Below are positions 21,401 through 33,400 of a stretch of 64,000 bases of DNA, piece by piece. The notes beneath the pieces are model-generated. The model did no database searches. It worked only from the letters and a program-made list of their open reading frames with translations, and was not told where the DNA came from. The translations under genes and the position numbers were made by a program. Positions within the stretch are counted from its first letter, which is position 1; each line of letters begins with the position of its first letter. Source of the stretch: Lytechinus variegatus (taxonomy: Eukaryota > Echinodermata > Echinoidea > Temnopleuroida > Toxopneustidae); the NCBI RefSeq assembly GCF_018143015.1, contig NC_054750.1:7547501-7611500 (forward strand), written 5' to 3'.

Positions 21401-24400
21401 TGCAGTGATGATGAAGTATTTCTCCCATAGGCAGAGGTTGCAGCGTTTTGTGAGTGGAGAGTGGGATTGTGCATGGCGTACGATTCTCCAGGATATCTTG
21501 TGGGGTGTGCCCTCATCTTTCAGTTTCCAAATATGCTTACTGAGCTCGGTACTGTGCCTCTTCTCTTTATAATAATAATAATTAAGACTTATATCGCGCC
21601 AAATCCACTCTGTAGAGTGCTCAAGGCACTTTTTAGGAAATTATAAAAGAAATTAAGAAGAATTGAACAGAAATGTTTTGAGGAAATTTTTGAAAGTTTC
21701 AGAAGTCAAGCACTGTTTGATGTTATGAGGGAGGCTGTTCCATAGTTTCGAGGATGAGTAAACAAATGATCTTTCACCCCAAGTTTTGGAAACTTTGGGG
21801 GTAACAAGAGAATTGGAAAGGGAGGAACGTAAGGATCTTGAAGGGGTATAACTTTTGATCAGTGAAATAAGGTACTGGGGAGATGAGCCATGAACACAAT
21901 GAAAAGTTAACAACAAAATCTTGAACATAATACGCTGTTTTACAGGGAGCCAATGTAAGGATCTTAAAATAGGAGTAATGTGAGTGCGCCTGGTGGATAG
22001 AGAAACGATGCGAGCGGCAGCATTTTGAAGTTTCTGAACTTTCACTAACTGATTCTGGGGTAGATTAAACAATAGGGAATTTCCAAAATCAAGACGGGAC
22101 GAAATTAAAGCGTGAACCAATTTTTCTGTGGCCGGTCGAGACAAGTTATTCCTAATAAAACCAATATTTCGCAATTGGTAGCCAACTGATCTACAAATAA
22201 AAGAAATGTGATTCGACATTGTCATGTGAGAATCAAAAACTATACCCAGATTGCGACAAGAACTTGACAAATTTACAGTGAGACCAGAAAATGAAATGGA
22301 GTCGATGTGGATTTTACTAAGCTGTACTTTGGAGCCAAAAAGAAGAAATTCACATTTGGTTGGATTCAACTTAAGAGAGTGAGAAGTCAGCCAGTTGTGA
22401 ACATCAACCATGCAACATTCAAGACGATGGATGGAACTTTCTGCAGCTTGTTGATTCGAATTAAAAGAAATCATGAGTTGGATGTCGTCTGCATAAATAT
22501 GGTATTTTATGTTATGTTTCAACAGAACTTGTCGCAATCCGGATAAATAAATCGAAAAGAGAGTTGGCCCTCCCACAGAACCCTGTGGTACTCCACAAGA
22601 GAGAGGCAAAGCATCAGATTTATAACCGTTGATACAAACAATCTGAGAGTGAAATGACAGATAAGATTGAAACCACTTGTATGCCTCACCCTTAACACCG
22701 AGTGAACTAAGTGTGTTCAAAAGGATAGTGTGGTTTACCGTGTCGAAGGCAGAGGACAAGTCTAACAGCAAAAGAGCTGTGGTGTTCCCTTTATCCATAC
22801 TTTGTAAGATATAATTAGACGTAGTGTTTCTACACTATGATTAGACCCATAACCTGACTGGAAAGGATCGAGCAAATCATTATCTGAAAGGTAATCGGAA
22901 AATTGAGAGAACACAATCCTTTCAAGAATCTTGAACAAAAATGGTAAGTTTGAAACTGGGCAGTAGTTATGGAGGGAGTTTTGGTCCAGGGAGGGTTTTT
23001 TTTTTAACAGTGGGGTAATGAGAGCAACTTTCAGAGAGGGAGGAATGTATGCCTGTTCTATACTCATATTAATTAGATGTGAGAGAATTGGAGCAACAGA
23101 AGGGGAACAATCCTTAAGTAATCTAGTGGGAATGGGATCTGACTGACATGACTTGGGAGGAAGTTTACGTAAAAGTAACATGATCTCGTCAGGAGTGGTA
23201 GGTTGGATAGTGTCAAAGGAGGAGGAAGTGAGTTGGCTGTGTGGAGACTCATCTGGTGCTAAGCTGTCGCAGATCATCTTGACTTTGGTCTGGAAGAAGT
23301 GAAGGAAAGTAGATGCCATTTGCGAGCTGTCAGAGTGGGAAGGAAGAGGTGATGATTGTCGACGATTCAGCAGCCGATTAGCCACAGAAAAAAGTTTTTT
23401 AGAGTCGTCGTGACAGTCTTCAACGATAGCCACATAATAGGAACGCTTTACCCTCTTCACAAGGGAATTGACAAGGTCACGCTGGGCAGAGAAGAGTTCC
23501 CGGTGGATATGAAGTGAAGACTGTCGCCATTGCCTCTCCAGCCTTCTTTGTTTTTTCTTCTGAGAGCGGATGTTATCATTATACCATGGAGAGTCAACAT
23601 GAATCCGTACTTTCCTTTCTTTCGGGGGTGCATGAATATCGAGAATCCTTCCCAGTTCAGAGTTATAACGATGTACAGTGGTGTCAACACAAAAATCTGC
23701 ACTCTCTGTCCTAGGCCCGTTTTGAAAGTCCATTTTTGATGCACGTGTACACGGCGTGTTTTTCGGTCGTGTACACGTTGTAAACACTGTGAGAGCGAGT
23801 TCTGTTTTCATCTCGACACGGACCCGCATCAATATGTCATAAAAAGGGGTCTATATAGCCTAAGTCACGGTTTTAAAGCTTACCTGAGAAGTTTGAAGTA
23901 TCAATCCACAAAAATTGGTGCAAATTAAAAGTTTACTCGGCTTAGCAGCGCATTAAATTAATAAAGAATGCAAAAGAAAATCAGTGCAGGGCCCTAGCTA
24001 TCGCCGACGCGCGGTGGATGCGCATTTTGTATACTGTACTGTACATGCATGCACAGATCGCTGCAGAATAAGTGTAACTGAAGTTATCGATTAATTTTCA
24101 TTATTATGTTGCCAATTTGAAGAGCGTTTGTTTGTAGGCTTGTGTGCGAGCGTATAACACGTAAGTTGTAGCGATGATCGCTATCGCAATTGGTGATTCT
24201 CAAATTGACTCTGAGTGTGATTGAGCAACGCTTTCGAGCTTTTGAGACCGGAGCAGACCCATTTCGTGCCGATTTCGTGGTACAAAAACGTGAGTCTCCA
24301 GAAAGAATGTGGATTAAATTGGCGATTTTGGAAGTGAACTCACTCTGGATTAATTGAAATATGTTGACATATTAGTAATTAAAACATGTGCAGTGTCTGA

Positions 24401-27400
24401 GAACAAAGATTTAATGTGAGGCTGTGAGCTTGTTTATGCAGATGCTACCGTGTACACGGTGATGGAATTTAGTACACGTGCACTGACTTGACCGTGCGTG
24501 TACACGTGTACACGTGTACCCGAAACGGGCCTACTCTGTCCCAGGAGCAATGATGTCACATTTAGTGATGTCGTTCGCAAAAGTCACCCTATCGATGTTG
24601 TTGATGTTGCGACTGATTATAGTGGACTGGGACCGACTCGGCTTGGGAAAGTTGACCTTCCATAAGATGGCAGAGTGGTCTGAGATGCCAGGTATGACTC
24701 GAGGCTTCGATAAGAGAGCTCGATCATCAGAGTCCCTAACCATGACAACATCAAGGATGTGACCTCTGTCGTGTGTTGGAGTATCAACTAGTTGAGAGAT
24801 GGCGTGACCGCTAATTAGATCATTAAACTTCTGTGTGTTGGGTGAAGAGTTATTGTCTAGGTGAATGTTCAGGTCGCCAGTGATGATAAAAGGTGGAGTT
24901 CGATATATGCTTCTATCCAGGAAATCAGAGAATTCATCTAGGAATCTGGAAAAGCTATGTCCACCAGGAGGCCTGTAAATTACAGAGATGTCCATGCAAT
25001 TAACATCGTTGGAGATGGTTGCGGATAGACATTCAAAACTGTTGAAATTTTCATGCGGCTTGGTGACAACGTGAAGACTGTTCTTGTAAAGAAAAGCCAC
25101 TCCACCGCCACGCCCAGAGACCCTTGGACAATGCTTGAAAGTGTAGGAGTCAGGACACACGTCACCTATGACCGCATCGTCATCTGAAGTCAGCCATGTC
25201 TCACACAGACAAAATCTAATTTGTGATCTATAACAAAATCTTGAAGAATAGTAGCTTTATTACGTAGTGACCGGGAATTAATGCTGGCAAATTTAAGATG
25301 CCCCTTAAAGAGGCATCGTCCTCCTCTCTTGCCCCGATGGGTCCTCCGCCTTCGACAAAGTCTACTGATCCCGAGAGACACCAACCGGTCCCATACAATG
25401 GGATTATCTTCTCGCCATCTTCTCGTGGAACAACTATCCCTTATATTAAGGGCATGAAGTGTCTGACTATCATATGTAAAATGTGAAGTAAAAGTATCAG
25501 CTGAAAGGTTGGATCCACTAGAAGGCCCAGGGTTAGGGGTTGATGTCTCCCGAGATCAGTAGCAAAATGCGAAATCTGGAAAGAGAATTAGCATACCGCT
25601 GAATGGGTATACCAACATATTTGTGCTTTCCATTTGGATCAGGTTTAACAGCATTACATGTACATGTACCAGTAGTATAATGAACAAGTTCAGTTGTGAA
25701 AGACACAATACAAATGGATACAATAGATGCTAAGGCTGTCAGCCTAGCCAATTTCATTGTGAAAGTGCGCACAGCCGTACACTGTACCCTATGCAGTACA
25801 AGAAATGGTCAACATGCATGTGAAGATGGCTACTTACTTACAACACAGTAATGCAGTGGTGAAATCAAAAATAGCAAATATACGAAAAAATATAGCAAGA
25901 AATGAGACAAAAATTGTCTAGTATGTTCCTGGAGTCGTACACAAAGACATCAAATAGCAATAAAGGTAAAACATATGCTTGAACAATACAAATTAAGATA
26001 GAAACTAAGAGCTCTGTGGGAAGGCATCCACCAGGCGCACTCAACCCCCCCCCAAAAAAAAAAAAATGATGCTTTGTGAGATGCATGTCTGGTTTTGAAT
26101 GTGGTGGCGGTCTGTCCGATGTAGGATTTTTCATTGTGGGGGTGGTAACTTTGGCTTCATAATCATGTTTTTTGTTGTGCTTCGTAGATTAAGCTATCCA
26201 ACCAATAGATTATTTATACTCAGCTCCTACACAGTCGAGCACTATTAGATATTGCAGTATATCACTACTTACTTGCTTACCTAAACGTATTTTTACGTAC
26301 ATTGCTAACAACTGCTCACAAAATGCGTTGACGTCACCGTGCAGATCAGAATATCTATAGAAAAAAAGCAGTAAATATTCGGAGAAATGTCTGGAAAGAC
26401 TTAAAAAATGCATCTTTTTTTTTACATTATTGATGTCATTAGTGTGTGGGTAACTCACTTGTCGATTTTCGTTGCGTTCCTGTGATTGATGGCCCCACCC
26501 CCCTTCATTTTAGGGCTAAGAAGCAGGAGAAGCTGATGGAGACTTTGAGGGATCAGACATGTAGGTTTGGGTAGTATCTTTTTCTTGATTTGGGGAGGAT
26601 AGGAGGAGGAGCTGCCTCTGACATCGAGCAGAGGGTTCCCTCAGTCAGGCAATCCTAAAGGGATCGTAACGATAGGTTTGGATAGTATCTCTCCTTGACT
26701 TGGGCGACTGTATATCATAAATCGATCGTTATCTTCACGGTTGAATTCTCATCTTTTTCAGAGGATGATCGTACCTTGGTGTTTGTTGAGACGAAGAGGA
26801 ATGCAGATTTCTTGGCTACTCTTCTGAGTCAGTCTGACTTCCATGCTACAAGTATACATGGGTAAGTCTTTCATCATTTTATTAGATTTTTTAAAAAGGT
26901 GATAAAATTTTTAATGAATTTATTTAGAAACTTATTTCCTAAAAGAAACATGATACACATCTGATTCAAGGCATAGCACTTAACCCTAAAATGCTGAGGG
27001 AGATGAATCAACCCCCCCCGACATTTTCTCCAACCATTCCGCTGCAAGAAATTTTTCAACCACACCGCTCGCTGATTTTTACTTTGAAGTCTTTGCATAT
27101 TTTGTGACCAAATTTATGTTGCCCGGGTTTGCGATTTGAAAATTATGCAACATTATGAAAGTGCATGTCGGACACAAAATTGCTCCAAAACGTGATTTTG
27201 TGTGTAAAGTCAATGCTTCAAAAAGATTCTACTTAAAATTTTGTCAAAAATAACAGATGTTGAAAAACAAGGAAATATATAAGAAATTTACAAAATCAAA
27301 AAATACATAAGAAATTAAGTTTCAAACCAGGATTTTTGTCTCGCCTGCATAGGCTGGAGCCGGCACTTTTCCGACGGCGATGGCTTCAACATCAAATTTC

Positions 27401-30400
27401 AACCTAGGATTATGTTTTTGAAATATCATTACCTAGAAAGTATATGGATCTAGGTTATGAAAATTGGACATAAGGGTTATCAAGTATTATACAACTCCCA
27501 AGAATGTTCTGTAATCTGATTGGTCCAAATGGGATCACATTGATATCCAGCAAATTGTACTATGGCATCCAAAATGCATTATCATCCTACACTGACGTCG
27601 TACCAAATGCACTATCCTGCGCTCTGATGTCAGAGTGCAGGATAGGGCGAGGTCTGGAATTATCTAGAATTTAGAGGTCTGGAATTATCTAGAATTTAGA
27701 TCAAATGTAGCATTTGGGGCAACTCAGTAACATGGGGAGGGGGTTTGTATAAAACAAATGATGCACGCATTCTTGTGCATAGAGGACCCAACTAATTTTG
27801 ATTTGATTTGATTTTATTGTTTACTTCTGCAATTACATCATTCGTATATAATACATTTTCCATAACATAACAAACATAGTATATTGAGAAATTTTTTTGG
27901 CATGAATCATAACTAAGTGTACTAAAATTATCATTACAAACAAAACTGATCTCATACCAAATTAGTTAACATTAACAATTTGCAGGAGAAGGATTGTCAT
28001 AAGCAGATTGCTTGAAAAAATGACAACCCCAGTGCTCTGTGCTCGACTCGCCAAATGGATATACCGCACTCGGTCCTGCGGACCTTGGTGCGGTATATCC
28101 ATTTGCTCTTCTCTCACATGACACGCGTTCATTATTTGGCTCTGCATGCACACACCTAGAGTTTCAGGTCACATGACCAAGGTCATTTAGAGTCAATTAA
28201 CTTAGACCATGTTGGGGTACCGTAAGTAACGGTGTATTAACCGCACCCCCAACTTTGGACTAAAATTTATAAAAAAAAAATCTCACATTTACATCCATAT
28301 GTATAAGAAACAAAATCTAAGTTTTTAAGATTTCAAAGTATCCAAAGAGATTACCGGTATGCAGAAATATGCTGTTCTTGATCAATTCATCTACAAATGT
28401 TAGAAAGAAAGAACGGTCCCGACAATATTGGCAACTTACACACTCGCTCACCTCACAGTCACAGTGTACACACACAGCACTGCCATTACATTGCAAACTA
28501 CGATACAGTACAAGTCATGCCAGTACATCTTATCAAATTATGATCTGTGTCTTTCCCAGCGTAGGAGGAAGAAACATTCACATTTCTAATTGCGTCACAA
28601 TCTCACAATCACTTTCAGAAATTTGATGTCTTAGCATGAATTTTGGATACGAGATTATAGGAAGGTTCAAGAAACAAAGAAATTGGCAATTTTTCCAGTT
28701 GTTTTTTACGGCTTCGTGCCGTCTCTCTCATGCGTGGTTTACATGGTATCTTATGAAAAGCAAACAGGAAGGAAAAAAACAAGCTGGCGCGAAACGGGAC
28801 TTTGAATAGCGCCAGCTTAAGTCGCACTATAACCACATTACAACGCAATCTCTAAGCTCACTCAACTCTCGCTCAGTGGTGACAAAATTTTACCGAGTAT
28901 GCTTGGCGTCTCTTTTAAATTAGCCAGGGAACTTCACTACTTTGAATCGAGAATAAAGTCAAAATTAGTGTCATGAAGGTGGGTGCGTTTGTTATGGACA
29001 ACATTTAATTAATATTGCAATAATCGCTTCCCATTACCCGCGGCTCATACCCCTCTAAACGACATTGCCTGGGCGGCTACGCCCGGCCACTCGATGTGTT
29101 GTGAACTGGCAGACATCGTACATGTACGGGAGGGGTTATGGCGGGCTGGCTCAGACCCGTCACCGTGTATAAACCGCACCCCCGACTTTTGCTTCTACCC
29201 CGCCGAGAAAAAGGTGCGGTTAATACACCGTTACTTACGGTAATCGTTGAATTGCCATCAAAATTTTGAAAGTTTGATTTGAGTTCATGAAATGTGGACA
29301 TATGGGTAATCAAATATCACTGATCATCTTGCACAAGTCTTAGGTCACATGATCAAATTCAAATGTCATTTATGGTCAATGAACGTATTATTTGATATGA
29401 ATTGTGTGTTTTTTTGTGAATAATTATTTGATAGTTGTTTTCAAAGTCAGCACTGTTGCTATATTGAATCTTGTAATACAGGCGAGACTGCCAGAGGTGC
29501 TCCATTTCGTTTGTAATTGTTAGCAGTGGTATAAAGAATATATACACCAAAAATTTGAATTCTATGAGCTTATTATTGCGAACTAGAGCAAATAGTTTGA
29601 TTTACGCATAAATAGCATAATTCATTAAAATAGTCTGATGATTTCTGACAATTTAACCATACAGCCTTGTAGATTACATCTCACACTATTACCATGCCAA
29701 TTTCATGGCGTTGTTCTTGTTTCTTTATTTCTATATCAATTATGTTCACGCTTGGTACAAATGATCCTTAGGAATTTACCACATGTGTGTCTTTGAAGAC
29801 GATGGGGTCAGAGGTTGTCTTGGGGTCAAAAGGTCAACTTATTCTCATTTCTTTATTTCTACATGAATTATGTTCACACTTGGTACAAATGAACCTTGGA
29901 TATTACCATACTTGTTTTCTTGAGAATGTTAAAGTCAAAGGTCATCTAGGGGTCAAAAGATCATATCGCATATTTTTCTAATTGCAAAATCAGGCGAGAA
30001 TCGTGGTTCACGAACCATCTTGTTCTTAATCTGTTCAAATCATATTTTCTGCCTGGAGTACCCCTTTAATCAGCACAAGATTAATTGTGATGTGTACTAC
30101 TTTAATCTAAGTAATTTGAATGGGACAACCAATCACAGAGGTGGAGAATTTGCCATTACTATTAAAAAAGTGATAATATTGAAAATATATTCTAGTGCTC
30201 CATTTCAATCCTCCAATAGTTAGATATTACCTTCCAGTTGTGTGATGGATGCTCTAGCAACTGAGCCAGCACTCTGGTTGGCTATAAATGGTAGCTTAAA
30301 CAGTTTTCTTAATCATAAGAGGATGATGATAGAGCATAGAAAACATAAGATATATACAATGTAATAATTTTTTCTACAATTTTGGCTTTCCATACTTACA

Positions 30401-33400
30401 GCTTCTAGTTAGACCATGGCTTAAGTAAAACGGGACTTTAGAATACGTTCCTTGGAGACAAAAACATCAATATCTGAAGCTTATTACATGAGATTGAACA
30501 CAAAGATTGAATAGTGAGAATCTCTCCAAAGAGTTAGCTCAGTTGGTAAAGCATCTGCCTGTCAAACCAAAGGTTGTCGGTTTGAGCCCACCCCGGTCAG
30601 ATGACCGAGTCCTGCTGTGTGTGTAAACATGTCTCTCAGATAGGACGTCAAATGGATTTCCCATGTAGAGGAAAGTTGCCACCCTTGCACGTTAAGAACC
30701 CACTGCACCATTCGTATAAGAGTAGGGGGAAACCCAAGTGTAGTGGTCCGCCTGCACCCTCAATTAGTTAAATCGGGAAAAGAGACCTGCAGGTCCAGAG
30801 CCATTAATAAAGAAAGTTGGGCTAACCAGATTTCAATAGGTTGCCAACAACATGGCACAAAATGTGTTGTTAGGCAAGTCCAATTCAAAAGAAATTGCAC
30901 CATATTGGTAACCCATTGAAACCGGGTTGGCTGAACTCTCTGTGTGGGTCAGAGTGAATGTGATTCAGTTCGCTTTTTGCCTCCCAGGTAATAGCAAACG
31001 AATATTAATTTTTGATCCATTATTTACTCCCCCAGTGACCGTCAACAGCAGGAGCGTGAAGAAGCTTTGCGAGATTTCAAGATCGGCCGTGCACCAATCC
31101 TCGTTGCTACGTCAGTTGCCGCCAGAGGTCTCGACATCCCAAAGGTCAAGCATGTTGTCAACTATGACCTGCCTAGCGACATTGACGAGTATGTGCATCG
31201 TATTGGGCGTACCGGTCGTGTCGGAAACACTGGAAGATCGACTAGCTTCTATGATGCTGACAAGGATGCTAGTATTGCCAGGGCTCTTATCAAGATCTTG
31301 GCTGATGTAAGTCACTTCATAACAAATATGCTGAGCTTATCCCATTTTCACCATAATATTTGATAATACTGACATAGGAAGCCTAGGATTAAGAAACTAT
31401 GAAGTATAAATTGATAGATGTGGCTCAGAATACCAACATAAATACACCAAAACTTTTATAACATTACTAGAAATACTTCATTCATTTATCAGAATTAATA
31501 ATTTATAATCTACCTTGATTCTTAGTAAATACATTTCTATCGATTTCAACAAAATACATCTAACAGAGGGTCAAATTGCTTACATTAATGCTTAAAAATC
31601 TTTGAAGATTTCACAAGAAAACTTTATTTTATATGTTGTTTAATTATAAAAAGAGTAAAATTAATACAAAAATAGTAGTGTAGATTTGTAGAGCACACCA
31701 TCCAAAGACATTCATGGCATCAACTCAGCATCAGATCTCTTTATCAGGGCTCCACACTAACTTTTTTTCTTGGTGGCCCGACCGGTCCACCAAAATTATA
31801 AATTTCATATTCTTGGTGGTTTGAAAAGCATATTTGGTGGCGCTAAAACAATGAAAAACATTACAATTTATCAAAACTTTGGTAGCCCAACTGGGCCACC
31901 AATTGGAGGGCTTTTACAGAATTTTGGTGGCCCGACTTGCATTTTTGGTTGCCCCGGGCCACCGGGCCACTGCTAATGTCGAGCCCTGTCTTTATAATAA
32001 GCTACAAATATAAGCTAATGTACTTTTCAAACGTAATGTAAATAATGCCATTGGGATTTACGATTTCAGCTGTAAGGCATATTATTGTGATGGATATGTA
32101 ATTCGTGTTGTTTGCCATACAGGCTTCTCAAGATGTACCCGAGTTCCTAGAGGAGGCAGCTGATTCAGCTATTGGAACATACCATGGTAATGCCGGTGGA
32201 AGCTTTGGAGGCCGTGACACCAGAAAGGTACACAGAACCCCTATGTTATGGTTTTTGTCTCGCCTGCATAGCAGACTATAGGCATCGGTGCATTGGTTTT
32301 CCGACTGAGGGGGCGGCGTCGTCAACATGAAATCTTAAGTTTTTGAAATGACATCATAACTTAGGAATTATATTGACCTAGTTCATGAAACTTGGGCATA
32401 AGGGTAATCAAGTATTACTGAACATCCTGCCTTAGTTTCAGGTCACATGATGAAGGTCAAAGGTCATTTAGGGTCAATGAACTTAGACTTTGTTAGGGAA
32501 TCAATATATTACAAAATCTTAACCTAAAGTTAAGTTTTTGAAATGCCATCTTTAATTCGAAAGTATATGGATCTAATTCATGAAACTTACACATAAGGGT
32601 AATGAAAAATTACTTAATATCCTACCTGAGTTTCAGGTCACATGACCATGGTCAAAGGTCATTGAGGGTCAATTTACTTTGGGCATGTTGGGGGTATTTG
32701 TTGATTTTCAATCATAACCTTTAATGTTTATGGAGCTAGTTCATAAAACTTGGACATAAGATTAATCAAGTATCACTGAACATCCTGTGCAAATTCCAGG
32801 TCACATGACCAAGGTCAAAGGTCATTTAGGGTCAATGAACTTTGGCCATGTTGGGGGTATTTGTTGAATAACCGTCTTAACTTTGAAAGTTTATGGATCT
32901 AGTTCATAAAACTTGGACATAAAAGTAATCAGAACATCCTGTGTTTCAGGTCTCGTGACCAAGGTCATTTAGGGTCAATGAACTTTGGCCATGTTGTACC
33001 TAATTGTTGAATTGTCATCATAACTGAAAGTTTATGGATATAGTTAAAGGACAAGTCCACCCCAACCAAAGTTGATTTTAATAAAAAGAGAAAAATCCAA
33101 CAAGCATAACACAATAAATGAAATACATTTGAAAATAAATGCAATGTTGAAATTTGTTGAAAGTATATTTGATCAGATTCCTATAGAGTCTGTACCAAAA
33201 ATTAGCATTCTATGGGGTATTATTTAGTTAGGGAAAACTTGATTTTACGCAGAAATTAGCATAATTATATAGCAATTAGATTTTTCGCAGAATTTGATCT
33301 TATAGTTTTGTAGAATATGCCATGGGTAATGCGTGTGCCAATTTTCGTCAAGATCGCAGAATCGACGACCGAGATCATAAGATTAATAAGGGTGTCAAAA

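Larger units (their letters stand above)
21571..25780 (-). mobile_element. CR1/L2-like non-LTR retrotransposon (LINE), broken, in antisense in vasa
   Basis: On the minus strand the order is: a short hydrophobic leader ending SGDIN and a 2A-like NPGP motif (about 25530), an APE-type endonuclease (25384-24531, with [17 protein letters not shown] and SDH), reverse transcriptase (23740-22790, then 22798-21653, with FDTVNH, GVPQGS, YADD), and a C-terminal [10 protein letters not shown] region. The 3' end reads GCGCGATATAAGTCTTAATT followed by ATT repeats (21571-21585 on +), typical of CR1/L2-type elements. The frame shifts at about 25525, 25190 and 22800, and a hAT-like element splits the linker between endonuclease and reverse transcriptase. 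It is therefore inactive but fairly young. Confidence 0.88.
21052..26212. repeat. 24-bp inverted repeat pair flanking the LINE-bearing intron segment
   Basis: TAATCTATTGGTTGGATAGC... at 21052-21075 is perfectly mirrored at 26189-26212. The segment between holds the LINE. The repeats may be the termini of an older DNA element into which the LINE inserted. No target duplication was found. Confidence 0.5.
27338..29511. mobile_element. Old half-site-rich repeat copy, split by two later insertions
   Basis: Its left part is at 27338-27487, a middle part at 28153-28217, and the right part at 29243-29511 with the usual GCACTGTTGCTATATTGAA...CCAGAGG end. The half-sites are decayed here. One insertion is the element at 28218-29242. 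The other (about 27488-28152) has no clear ends but carries an 18-bp hairpin (28052-28105). Confidence 0.65.
26762..32227 (+). other. vasa exons 13-15: RecA-like domain 2
   Basis: Exon 26762-26861 encodes [17 protein letters not shown] (motif IV). Exon 31036-31306 encodes the Gly-Asp-Arg of motif IVa, then TSVAARGLD (V) and [14 protein letters not shown] (VI). Exon 32123-32227 encodes the start of the C-terminal tail. The intron before 26762 is about 6.2 kb and is inflated by a LINE and other elements. Confidence 0.93.

Noticed and set aside
26517-26680. Alternative vasa exon
   Set aside because: Using it would shift the frame, and the functional exons already join to a continuous helicase core.
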